From Ensifer adhaerens (GTDB lineage Bacteria > Pseudomonadota > Alphaproteobacteria > Rhizobiales > Rhizobiaceae), in NCBI RefSeq assembly GCF_002007205.1, contig NZ_LAZS01000010.1, positions 278,747 through 342,746 on the forward strand: a DNA stretch of 64,000 nt. The letters are read 5' to 3'. Each line of letters opens with the position of its first letter. The stretch's first letter is position 1. The notes under the pieces are model-generated. The model was not told the origin of the DNA. It searched no databases and was given only the letters and a program-made list of their open reading frames with translations. The translations under genes were made by a program, and so were the position numbers. Of the stretch, positions 35,290-43,162 are shown piece after piece.

Positions 35290-36738
35290 ATGCAGCTTGT
35301 AGAACGCCAGGCCCTGGTGGGCGGAGAGTGGAAAGACGCGACCTATGAGAAGCGGTTTTCGGTCCTCAATCCCGCCGATGGGAGCGAGATCGCCCGCGTT
35401 GCCGATTGCGGGACGACGGAAGCCCAGCAGGCCCTCGATGCCGCTGAGATAGCATTTCGAAGCTGGCGGCAGACCACGGCCGCCCAGCGCTCCGAGGTGC
35501 TGCGGCGCTGGGCCGGCTTGATGCTCGACCGACAGGAGGAGCTTGCGCGGCTCCTCACCGCCGAACAGGGCAAGCCGCTCGCGGAAGCCCGCGGTGAGGT
35601 CGCCTATGCTGCCGGGTTCCTGACCTGGTTTGCGGAGGAGGGCCGTCGCTCCCACGGCGGCGTCGTGCCGCCGCATCGGAACGACGCCCGCATCGTCGTG
35701 ATGAAGGAGCCGGTCGGTGTCGTCGCCGCGGTCACGCCCTGGAATTTCCCGCTGGCAATGATTACCCGCAAGATCGGTCCGGCGCTTGCGGCCGGCTGCA
35801 CCATCGTCATCAAGCCCGCCGAGGATACGCCGCTGTCGGCGCTGGCGCTCGCCCGTCTCGGCGAGGAGGCCGGCGTTCCGGCCGGCGTCGTCAGCATCGT
35901 GACGACGACGTCACCCGCCGATGTCGTCGGCGTCTGGATGGCGAGCCCCGCCGTGCGCAAGTTCTCCTTCACCGGTTCGACGGCGACAGGAAAGCTGCTG
36001 ATGCGCCAATGCGCCGATACGGTGAAACGCGTCAGCCTCGAACTCGGCGGCAACGCGCCGCTGATCGTCTTCGACGATGCCGATATCGAACTTGCGGTCC
36101 GCGGCACGATTGCCTCGAAGTTTCGCAACACGGGACAGACCTGCGTCTGCGCCAACCGCATCCTCGTCGAAGACGGGATTTACGACCGCTATGCGGCTGC
36201 CCTTAGCAAGGCCGTCGCAGCGCTCAAGGTGGCGCCCGGCGTCGAGGAGGGTACAGCCCAGGGGCCGCTCATCAATGCGGCCGCGCTCACGAAGGTCGAG
36301 CGGCACGTCGCCGATGCGATCGCAAAGGGTGCAAGCGTGCTGACCGGTGGCGTGCGCCACGACCGCGGCGGGCTCTTCTATGCGCCGACGGTCCTCAGGG
36401 ACGTGACGCCTGACATGGCGCTGGCGCAGGAAGAGACATTCGGGCCTGTGGCCGGTCTCTTCCGCTTCCGCGGAGAACAAGAGGCAATCGCGCTCGCCAA
36501 CGCAACGGAAACAGGGCTTTCCGCCTATTTCTTCACCCGTGACATCGGCCGCGCCTGGCGTGTTGCCGCAGCGCTCGAAGCGGGCATGGTCGGCATCAAT
36601 GAAGGGGTGATTTCGACCGAAGTCGCGCCCTTTGGCGGAATCAAGCAATCGGGTCTCGGTCGTGAAGGCGCGAGCGAAGGCCTCGATGAGTATTTGGAAA
36701 GCAAATACGTGCTCTTCGGAGGGCTCTCGGTACAGTAA
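35290..36738 (+). CDS. gabD: Succinate-semialdehyde dehydrogenase-like aldehyde dehydrogenase
   Basis: A 482-residue NAD(P)-dependent aldehyde dehydrogenase of the GabD group. The cofactor region is VTPWNFPLAMITRKIGPALAAGCTIVIKPAEDTPLSA, followed by FTGSTATGK, the general base in SLELGGNAPLIVFDDADI and the nucleophile in NTGQTCVCANRI. The double cysteine TCVC is typical of succinate-semialdehyde dehydrogenases. The end GREGASEGLDEYLESKYV fits the family. It follows fae by 3 bases and probably oxidises the aldehyde formed by the pathway. It could accept another semialdehyde. Confidence 0.87.
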   Translation: MQLVERQALVGGEWKDATYEKRFSVLNPADGSEIARVADCGTTEAQQALDAAEIAFRSWRQTTAAQRSEVLRRWAGLMLDRQEELARLLTAEQGKPLAEARGEVAYAAGFLTWFAEEGRRSHGGVVPPHRNDARIVVMKEPVGVVAAVTPWNFPLAMITRKIGPALAAGCTIVIKPAEDTPLSALALARLGEEAGVPAGVVSIVTTTSPADVVGVWMASPAVRKFSFTGSTATGKLLMRQCADTVKRVSLELGGNAPLIVFDDADIELAVRGTIASKFRNTGQTCVCANRILVEDGIYDRYAAALSKAVAALKVAPGVEEGTAQGPLINAAALTKVERHVADAIAKGASVLTGGVRHDRGGLFYAPTVLRDVTPDMALAQEETFGPVAGLFRFRGEQEAIALANATETGLSAYFFTRDIGRAWRVAAALEAGMVGINEGVISTEVAPFGGIKQSGLGREGASEGLDEYLESKYVLFGGLSVQ

Positions 36739-36774
36739 GAGATCGCTCCCCGCCCGAACAGAAAGGATCCGACC

Positions 36775-37725
36775 ATGGATCGCCGTCGCCTTCCTCTCAA
36801 TGCCCTGCGCGCCTTCGAGGCCGTGGCGCACTACAACAGCTTCACCGATGCTGCGAATGCGCTCAACATTTCGCAGAGCGCGCTTTCGCGCCACGTCATC
36901 GGGCTCGAGGAAACGATCGGACACAAGCTGTTCGAGCGGGGGCACAAGTCGATCACGTTGACGGTCGAGGGAAGAGCGCTGCTTGCAGGCGTCGTGAAGG
37001 GCTTAGATCGCATCGCCCAGGCGCTGAGGGAGGTCGGCCAGGCCGAGGGCCAGAAGCGCAAGCTGCGCATCAACCTGCCGCCGAGCTTTGCGATGAAGCT
37101 CACCGTGCCGCTCTTGACCGATTTTCGGCGCAGCTTCCCGGAAGTGCTTTTTGAAGTGTCGACGCCCTATGGCGGCCCGAACAGCGAATTCGACCTTGCC
37201 GTTGTCTACAGCCGCCCGACGGTCGACGAGTGGATCACCGACCTGCTCTGGGAGGAGCGTCCGACGATCCTTTGCCATCCGGATCTGATGCGCAACGGCT
37301 CGCCCGATATCGGCGCCTTCATCACGGAAAACGAGATCGTCCATATCAAGATCGTCGATCTCGATCCGCACCACATGTGGCAGCGCTTCGTTCTGCAGAA
37401 CGGTATTACGGACGTTGCGACCGCCCGCGGCGTGACCTTCGACAGCGCGAGCCTTGCCGTCCAGTACGTGCTTTCGGGACACGGACTGGTGCTCGTCGAT
37501 CCGGTGCTGTTCCGCGACGAGATCGAGAGCGGGCGGCTCGTGGCGCCCTTCGAGGCCGATTACTACGAGGGCTTCGGCTACTACCTGAAAATCGATGCCG
37601 ACGGACTGGCGGATCCGCTGATTGCCGGCTTCCGCTCCTGGCTCATCAGCCGGTTCAGGAACAACGGCCGGCCGGATGGCCATCGAAGGGGTTTACGCGT
37701 GATCGGTGGCACCGACACCGCCTAA
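36775..37725 (+). CDS. LysR-family regulator (GcvA-like)
   Basis: A 316-residue LysR-type regulator. The N-terminal HTH (about 5-65) reads LPLNALRAFEAVAHYNSFTDAANALNISQSALSRHVIGLEETIGHKLFERG. The substrate domain follows (about 95-300; LRINLPPSFAMKLTVPLLTDFRRSFPEV). It sits in the middle of the cluster, 36 bases after the aldehyde dehydrogenase and 24 bases before the binding protein, all on the same strand. That is unusual for LysR genes, which are mostly divergent. It likely controls the cluster in response to the imported compound. Confidence 0.88.
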   Translation: MDRRRLPLNALRAFEAVAHYNSFTDAANALNISQSALSRHVIGLEETIGHKLFERGHKSITLTVEGRALLAGVVKGLDRIAQALREVGQAEGQKRKLRINLPPSFAMKLTVPLLTDFRRSFPEVLFEVSTPYGGPNSEFDLAVVYSRPTVDEWITDLLWEERPTILCHPDLMRNGSPDIGAFITENEIVHIKIVDLDPHHMWQRFVLQNGITDVATARGVTFDSASLAVQYVLSGHGLVLVDPVLFRDEIESGRLVAPFEADYYEGFGYYLKIDADGLADPLIAGFRSWLISRFRNNGRPDGHRRGLRVIGGTDTA

Positions 37726-37749
37726 GAAACAAATCATGGAGGAGGAAAC

Positions 37750-39378
37750 ATGAAAGATCTGAAGACAAACAGCGGCAAGCCGCTTCATTCGTCCGTCAAG
37801 GACCTGGTCGAGCAGGTCCGCTCCGGCGCGATCGACCGCCGCTCGTTCCTGCGCGCCAGTGCCTGGCTCGGCGTTTCCGTCGCGTCGGCCAGCGCCTTTG
37901 CCGGCATGAAGGGTGAGGCATTTGCCCAAACGGAAACCCCCGCTGACGGTGGCAAGCTGCGTTTTGCGTGCCAGATCCAGGAGCTGACGGATCCGATGCT
38001 TTCGAGCTGGATCGAGGCTTCCAATCTTTATCGCAACTGCCTCGAATTCCTCACCTATGTCGACGCCGACAACATCACCCATCCCTATCTCGCCAAGAGC
38101 TGGACGCCGTCCGAAGACCTGAAGGTCTGGGACTTTGAGCTGGATGAGCGCGCCAAGTGGTCGAATGGCGATGCCTTCACGCCCGAGGACGTGATCTTCA
38201 ACATCGAACGCTGGATCGCGCCGGATTCGCAATCGTCGAACAAGACCGCTTTTTCCGCCGTCGAGAAGGTCGAGAAGACGGGCGATCACAGCGTGCGCAT
38301 TACCCTGTCGCGCGGCGTCTCCTCGTTGCCCGAGCAACTCTATTCCTATACCTGCCCGATGGTGCATCGCAATTTCGTCAAGGACGGCGGCAACTGGCCG
38401 GCGAACCCGATCGGAACCGGTCCGTTCGCGCTCGCAAGCTTCGAGGTCGGTCGCCAGGCCGTATTCAACAAGCGCGCGGATTACTGGGGAACGCCGGCAC
38501 ATCTCGACGAGATCCACTATATCGACATGGGTACCGACGTGACCACGCATCTGGCGGCGCTTGCGAGCGGACAGATCGACGTGATCTATCGCGCCAGCAT
38601 CGCCGAATACGACCTGATGAAATCGCTGCCGAACATTCAGGTGCTGAAGGCCAACCCGGCGCATACGCTGGTTATGCGCATGCAGGTGGATGCAAAACCG
38701 TTTGACGACATCCGCGTCCGCAAGGCGATCCAGCTTGCAGCCGACAACAAGCAGATGCTCGACGTCGCCTACCGCGGCGAGGGCGTCATCGGTGCGAACG
38801 TGCACGTTTCGCCGACGCAGCCGGACTATTTCCCGCTGGAACCGGTCGCCCGCGACGTCGATAAGGCGAAGGCGCTGCTTGCCGAGGCCGGCTACAAGGA
38901 CGGGCTCGACATCGAACTGACGCTCGGCAACACGCAGGGCAAATGGGAGCAGGACACCGCCCAGGTGCTGCAGCAGAACCTTGCGGAAGCCGGCATCCGG
39001 CTGAAGCTCAATGTGCTTCCGGCCTCGCAATACTGGCCGGTCTGGGACAAGGTTCCTTTCGGTCTGACCTATTGGGCGCATCGCCCGCTCGGCTCGATGA
39101 CGCTGGACCTTGCCTATCGTTCCGGTGGTGCCTGGAACGAGAGCCACTTTGCCAGCAAGGAGTTCGACGCGGCCCTCGACAAGGCGATGGCGGTGGTCGA
39201 TCCGGCCAAGCGCAGCGAGGCGATGAAAGAGGTCGAACAGATCCTCCAGGACAACGCCGTGATCGTGCAGGCCTATTGGCCGAGCCGCTTCTGCGCGACG
39301 TCGATGAAGGTCAGAAACTACAAGCTGCACCCGGCGGATTATTTCCGCATGGACGGCATCTGGCTCGCCCAGGCGTAA
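37750..39378 (+). CDS. Peptide-type ABC substrate-binding protein (Tat-exported)
   Basis: A 542-residue SBP_bac_5 (DppA/OppA-like) protein. A twin-arginine signal (DRRSFLRASAWLGVSVASASAFA, then GEAFAQT) gives a mature start near residue 62. Core blocks are VWDFELDERAKWSNGDAFTPEDVIFNIERW, NPIGTGPFALASFEVGRQAVF and VRKAIQLAADNKQML. AGGAGG precedes the start. It brings a peptide or a similar organic solute to the DppBC-type permeases encoded after the palindromic repeat. The neighbouring enzymes suggest the solute gives rise to aldehydes. Ligand unknown. Confidence 0.9.
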   Translation: MKDLKTNSGKPLHSSVKDLVEQVRSGAIDRRSFLRASAWLGVSVASASAFAGMKGEAFAQTETPADGGKLRFACQIQELTDPMLSSWIEASNLYRNCLEFLTYVDADNITHPYLAKSWTPSEDLKVWDFELDERAKWSNGDAFTPEDVIFNIERWIAPDSQSSNKTAFSAVEKVEKTGDHSVRITLSRGVSSLPEQLYSYTCPMVHRNFVKDGGNWPANPIGTGPFALASFEVGRQAVFNKRADYWGTPAHLDEIHYIDMGTDVTTHLAALASGQIDVIYRASIAEYDLMKSLPNIQVLKANPAHTLVMRMQVDAKPFDDIRVRKAIQLAADNKQMLDVAYRGEGVIGANVHVSPTQPDYFPLEPVARDVDKAKALLAEAGYKDGLDIELTLGNTQGKWEQDTAQVLQQNLAEAGIRLKLNVLPASQYWPVWDKVPFGLTYWAHRPLGSMTLDLAYRSGGAWNESHFASKEFDAALDKAMAVVDPAKRSEAMKEVEQILQDNAVIVQAYWPSRFCATSMKVRNYKLHPADYFRMDGIWLAQA

Positions 39379-39397
39379 CTTTCGGAAGGGCCGCGTC

Positions 39398-39504
39398 TCT
39401 AGAGCATCCTGCCTTCAAGTGGAATCACTTACGGGCGGAAAGATGCTCTAGAATCAAAATGCTAGAGCGTCCCTTGTGCGTTCGTATGAACGCGGCGCTC
39501 TAGC
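39398..39504. repeat. Rhizobial intergenic palindromic repeat (RIME/RPE-like)
   Basis: Two adjoining stem-loops fill the gap between the binding-protein and permease genes. The first has 11-bp perfect arms, TCTAGAGCATC (39398-39408) and GATGCTCTAGA (39442-39452). The second has arms GCTAGAGCG/CGCTCTAGC (39461-39469, 39496-39504) with an inner hairpin GCGTTC-GTAT-GAACGC. The CTAGAGC ends are typical of mosaic palindromic elements found many times in rhizobial genomes. It may act as an mRNA stabiliser or attenuator inside this operon. Confidence 0.75.
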
Positions 39505-39538
39505 GCGGCCCTGAACCCATCCGGCGAGGAGTGCCCCT

Positions 39539-40498
39539 TTGACCCTGATCCTGTTTATCGTCCGCAAGCTCGGCGGCGCGGCGGCGGCCATGCTGACCGT
39601 GTCCTTCCTTGTGTACCTGGCGCTTGAGGTCAACGTCGAGGACGTTGCCGTCAAGGTGCTCGGCCAATTCTCGACGGATGCGCAGCGCGCCGCCTGGCTG
39701 ACGGCCAACGGCTACGACGATCCGTTCTTCATCCGCTACGGTCGCTGGCTGTGGTCCTTCGTCACTGGCAATTGGGGCGATTCCACCTATTACCGTGCGC
39801 CGGTGATCGACCTCGTGCCTGATCGACTCGCCGCTTCCGGTATCCTGGCGGGCGGAGCGCTGCTGGTCATGGTTCCGGTCGGATTGCTTGCCGGCATCCT
39901 GGCCGGCATGCGGCCGGGCTCGCTCATCGACCGGGCGGTGTCGCTGCTGTCGATCGTCACCACCTCGATCCCGGATTTTGCCTCGGCGGTGTTTCTCTCC
40001 GCGGTCTTCGTCTTCTGGCTCAACTGGCTTCCGGGCGCAAGCACGATGCTCTCGGGCTTTTCGCTGAGCGAAATGGTTCTGCCCGTCCTGGTGCTCGCCT
40101 TCTATTCGACCGGCTATCTGGCGCGCGTCACGCGCGCCTCGATGGTCGAGGTCATGGGCACGCATTACATCCGCACAGCGCGCCTGAAGGGCGCGAGCCC
40201 GGCGCGGATCGTCTGGCGCCATGCGCTGCGCAACGCGCTGATCACGCCAGTCACCGTCATCATGCTGCAATTGCCGTGGCTGCTGTCCGGCGTCATCGTC
40301 GTCGAGGTCTTCTACGCCTACAAGGGTTTCGGCACGCTGCTTTACGACGCCGCGCTCAACAGCGATATCCGCCTCGTCGAGGCCTGCGCCATGGTCAGCG
40401 TTCTGGTCGTCGTTGCCACCCAGATCCTCTCCGACATCGCATATGGCTGGCTCAATCCTCGCGTCTCGCTGCTCGAAGCGACGATGGGCAACAAATAG
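39539..40498 (+). CDS. ABC transporter permease, DppB type
   Basis: A 319-residue inner-membrane permease of the DppB/OppB family with six helices. Conserved blocks are NGYDDPFFIRYGRWLWSFVTGNWGDS and the ATPase-contact loop GTHYIRTARLKGASPARIVWRHALRNALITPVT. The start is TTG at 39539, with GCGAGGAG seven bases upstream. Nine bases separate it from the DppC-type gene. It pairs with that protein to form the pore. Confidence 0.9.
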   Translation: MTLILFIVRKLGGAAAAMLTVSFLVYLALEVNVEDVAVKVLGQFSTDAQRAAWLTANGYDDPFFIRYGRWLWSFVTGNWGDSTYYRAPVIDLVPDRLAASGILAGGALLVMVPVGLLAGILAGMRPGSLIDRAVSLLSIVTTSIPDFASAVFLSAVFVFWLNWLPGASTMLSGFSLSEMVLPVLVLAFYSTGYLARVTRASMVEVMGTHYIRTARLKGASPARIVWRHALRNALITPVTVIMLQLPWLLSGVIVVEVFYAYKGFGTLLYDAALNSDIRLVEACAMVSVLVVVATQILSDIAYGWLNPRVSLLEATMGNK

Positions 40499-40507
40499 GT
40501 CACCGAC

Positions 40508-41353
40508 ATGCGCAAATTCTTGTCTCCCTATCTATCGAGCCCGATCACCGTCATCGGTGGCCTGTTGAGCCTCGGCTGGCTGCTTGTGGCGCTGCTCGCT
40601 CCGGTACTTGCCCCCTATGACCCGATCAAGACGCTGATGCCGCTCGCCAAACCCGGCGCACTCAACCCAGCTGGAGGCACCTTCTGGCTCGGCACCGACA
40701 TGCTCGGTCGCGATATTCTCTCGCGATTGATCTATGGCGCCCGCACGGTCGTGGTGTTCGCGACGCTTGCGACGCTGACGGCTTACTTCGTCGGCGTGAC
40801 GCTCGGGCTTGCAGCCGGCTACTGGCGCGGCCGCCTGGACGCGGTGCTCTCCTACTTCGCCAATGTGGTGCTCTCCTTCCCGGTACTGGTGCTCTACATC
40901 GTCATCATCGTGGTGATCGGCTCCTCGCCTTTCAACATCATCCTGGCGGTGACTTTCGGCAGTGCGCCGGCGATCTTCCGCATCGTGCGGGGCATAACCA
41001 TCGACGTTGCGAGCCGCGACTACGTTTCTGCTGCGATTACGCAAGGGGAGAGTGCCTGGCGCATCATGCTCTTCGACATCCTGCCCACTGCCAGCGGGCC
41101 CCTGGCGGTCGATTTCTGCCTTCGGCTCGGCTACACGGCGATTACCATCGGCACGCTCGGCTTCCTCGGCCTCGGCCTGCCGCCGCCGACGCCGGATTGG
41201 GGCACCATGGTCAACGAAGGCCGCGGCATGGCGATCGCGTTTCCGCATCTCGTGATCTTCCCCTGTCTCGCAATCTCCTCGCTGATGCTCGGGCTCAGCC
41301 TGCTGGCGGATGGATTGCGGGAAGTCTCCGACGCACAAGGACGGCGCGCATGA
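40508..41353 (+). CDS. ABC transporter permease, DppC type
   Basis: A 281-residue second permease. The N-terminus has one helix followed by LAPYDPIKTLMPLAKPG and FWLGTDMLGRDILSRLIYGART, hallmarks of DppC/OppC. The ATPase-contact loop is SRDYVSAAITQGESAWRIMLFDILPTASGPLAVDF, and the C-terminus has GLPPPTPDWGTMVNEG. Its stop overlaps the ATPase start by 4 bases. Confidence 0.9.
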   Translation: MRKFLSPYLSSPITVIGGLLSLGWLLVALLAPVLAPYDPIKTLMPLAKPGALNPAGGTFWLGTDMLGRDILSRLIYGARTVVVFATLATLTAYFVGVTLGLAAGYWRGRLDAVLSYFANVVLSFPVLVLYIVIIVVIGSSPFNIILAVTFGSAPAIFRIVRGITIDVASRDYVSAAITQGESAWRIMLFDILPTASGPLAVDFCLRLGYTAITIGTLGFLGLGLPPPTPDWGTMVNEGRGMAIAFPHLVIFPCLAISSLMLGLSLLADGLREVSDAQGRRA

Positions 41354-42936
41354 GAACGGATGAGAGACAACCGATCCTCAAGGTCAAGAACCTGAGCGTC
41401 ACCCTGCCGAAAGGCTCGGATCGCCCCTATGCCGTCAACGACGTCAGCTTCGATCTGAAGCCGGGCGAAATCCTCTGCATCGTCGGCGAATCCGGTTCCG
41501 GCAAATCGGTGTTGTCGAGCGCGCTGATGGGCGCGGTTCCGGAGGGGCTGAAGGTTGCCGGCGGGCAGGTGCTGCTTGAGGACAAGGACCTGACGCGCCT
41601 GTCGGAAAGGGCGTTTCGTGCCATCCGCGGGCGCGACATTGCGATGATCTTCCAGGAGCCGATGGCCTCGCTCAATCCGGCGATGACGGTCGCCGATCAG
41701 ATCGAGGAAGTCTTCCTGCTGCATTCGGAGTTCGATGCGGCCGAAAGGGCGAAACGGGCGCGGGCGCTCGTCGAGGCAATGCGGCTGCCCAATCCGGACC
41801 GCATCCTCAAGGCCTATCCGCATCAGCTCTCGGGCGGCCAGTGCCAGCGGGTGGTCATCGCCATGGCGCTTGCCATGAGCCCGCGCATCCTGATCGCGGA
41901 CGAGCCGACGACCGCGCTCGACGTGACCACCCAGGCCCAGGTCCTGAAGCTGATCGGCGAACTGCGCGACGTCCATGGCCACGGCATCGTCTTCATCACC
42001 CACGACTTCGGCGTGGTGGCCGATATCGCCGACCGGGTCGCGGTGATGAAACACGGCGAGATCGTCGAGATCGGCGAGGCAAAGCAGGTGCTCACAGCGC
42101 CGCAGCACCCCTATACCCAGGCGCTGATCGCCGCCGTCCCGAGCCTCGATCCGCATGATCGCCCGGCAGCGGCAGAAGCCGATCCGGTGCTCGCCGTGCG
42201 CGGCCTGCAGCACTCCTATGGCGCGCTTGCCGTCTTGAAGGATATAGATCTCAGCCTGGCACCCGGACGGGTCGTCTCGATCGTCGGGGAATCCGGTTGC
42301 GGAAAGTCGACGCTCGCCAAGGCGATGATCCGGCTGATCGAGGCAAAGGGCGGACGGGTGGAGGTGGCGGGCACGGATATTCTGGCTCTACCCAGCAAGA
42401 AGCTCGAAAAATACCGGCGCACGATCCAGATGATCTTCCAGGACCCCTTCGGCTCGCTCAATCCGCGCCGGCGGGTCGGCCCGATGATCGCGCGCGCCGC
42501 GCGCCTTGCCGGCGCAAGTTCCACAGAGGCGCGGCGGCGCACGGAAGAGCTTCTCGATCTCGTCGGACTGCACAAGAGCGCCTATTGGCGCAAGCCCGGT
42601 GCGTTTTCCGGCGGCCAGCGCCAGCGCATCGGTATCGCGCGCGCGCTCGCCATGCAGCCGGATGTGCTGATCGCCGACGAAAGCGTCTCGGCGCTTGACG
42701 TCTCGGTCCAGGCGCAGGTTCTGGCGCTCCTCCGCGACCTGCAGGAGCGGCTGCAACTCGCCATCGTCTTCATCACCCACGATCTGCGTGTCGCCGCCCA
42801 GATCAGCGACGAGATCGTGGTGATGCAGAAGGGCGAAATCGTCGAGCGCGGCACGGCGGCCATGGTGCTGCAGGCACCGAGCCATCCCTATACGAAAACC
42901 TTGCTTGAGGCCGCTCCGGGGCGAAGCACGTTCTGA
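41350..42936 (+). CDS. Fused double ATP-binding protein (DppD-DppF type)
   Basis: A 528-residue protein with two ABC ATPases in one chain, replacing separate DppD and DppF. Half one (about 1-260) has Walker A GESGSGKSV, signature LSGGQCQRVVIAMALA and Walker B LIADEPT. Half two (about 280-528) has GESGCGKST, FSGGQRQRIGIARALA and LIADESV. In half two the Walker B glutamate is followed by serine rather than proline, as is common in DppF. It starts within the DppC stop (ATGA overlap). It ends the cluster, and a hairpin with a short T-run follows. Confidence 0.92.
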   Translation: MRTDERQPILKVKNLSVTLPKGSDRPYAVNDVSFDLKPGEILCIVGESGSGKSVLSSALMGAVPEGLKVAGGQVLLEDKDLTRLSERAFRAIRGRDIAMIFQEPMASLNPAMTVADQIEEVFLLHSEFDAAERAKRARALVEAMRLPNPDRILKAYPHQLSGGQCQRVVIAMALAMSPRILIADEPTTALDVTTQAQVLKLIGELRDVHGHGIVFITHDFGVVADIADRVAVMKHGEIVEIGEAKQVLTAPQHPYTQALIAAVPSLDPHDRPAAAEADPVLAVRGLQHSYGALAVLKDIDLSLAPGRVVSIVGESGCGKSTLAKAMIRLIEAKGGRVEVAGTDILALPSKKLEKYRRTIQMIFQDPFGSLNPRRRVGPMIARAARLAGASSTEARRRTEELLDLVGLHKSAYWRKPGAFSGGQRQRIGIARALAMQPDVLIADESVSALDVSVQAQVLALLRDLQERLQLAIVFITHDLRVAAQISDEIVVMQKGEIVERGTAAMVLQAPSHPYTKTLLEAAPGRSTF

Positions 42937-42962
42937 GCGGCGAATGCGGGTCAGGAATGAAG

Positions 42963-42986
42963 GCCGGGACCCGATCCCGGCTTTCT
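42963..42986 (+). terminator. Terminator after the peptide importer operon
   Basis: Stem GCCGGGA/TCCCGGC (7 pairs, 5-base loop) followed by TTTCT, 27 bases after the fused ATPase stop. Confidence 0.6.
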
Positions 42987-43052
42987 GCCGTTCGCGGTCC
43001 GTTACATGGCCGACGTGCTGCCGCGCCGCAAACGTTGCGGCTGTTGCACTAA

Positions 43053-43089
43053 GATACAAATCTCCACCGATCGGAAACATCCGCGATAC
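43053..43089 (+). promoter_or_regulatory. Two-part GATAC motif upstream of dipZ
   Basis: GATACAAA at 43053, ACAT at 43077 and GATAC at 43085. The same elements with the same spacing occur upstream of the SDR gene at 47586, and a near copy lies upstream of the small secreted-protein gene at 45880. It ends 74 bases before the dipZ start. It may be a promoter of an alternative (ECF) sigma factor or an activator site. Confidence 0.4.
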
Positions 43090-43162
43090 GTCGCGATGGT
43101 CCTCTGCCGCACGTATCAAGCGATCGCTGCCTTCGGCTTTGATCCAGTGCGGAGAGACGTTG

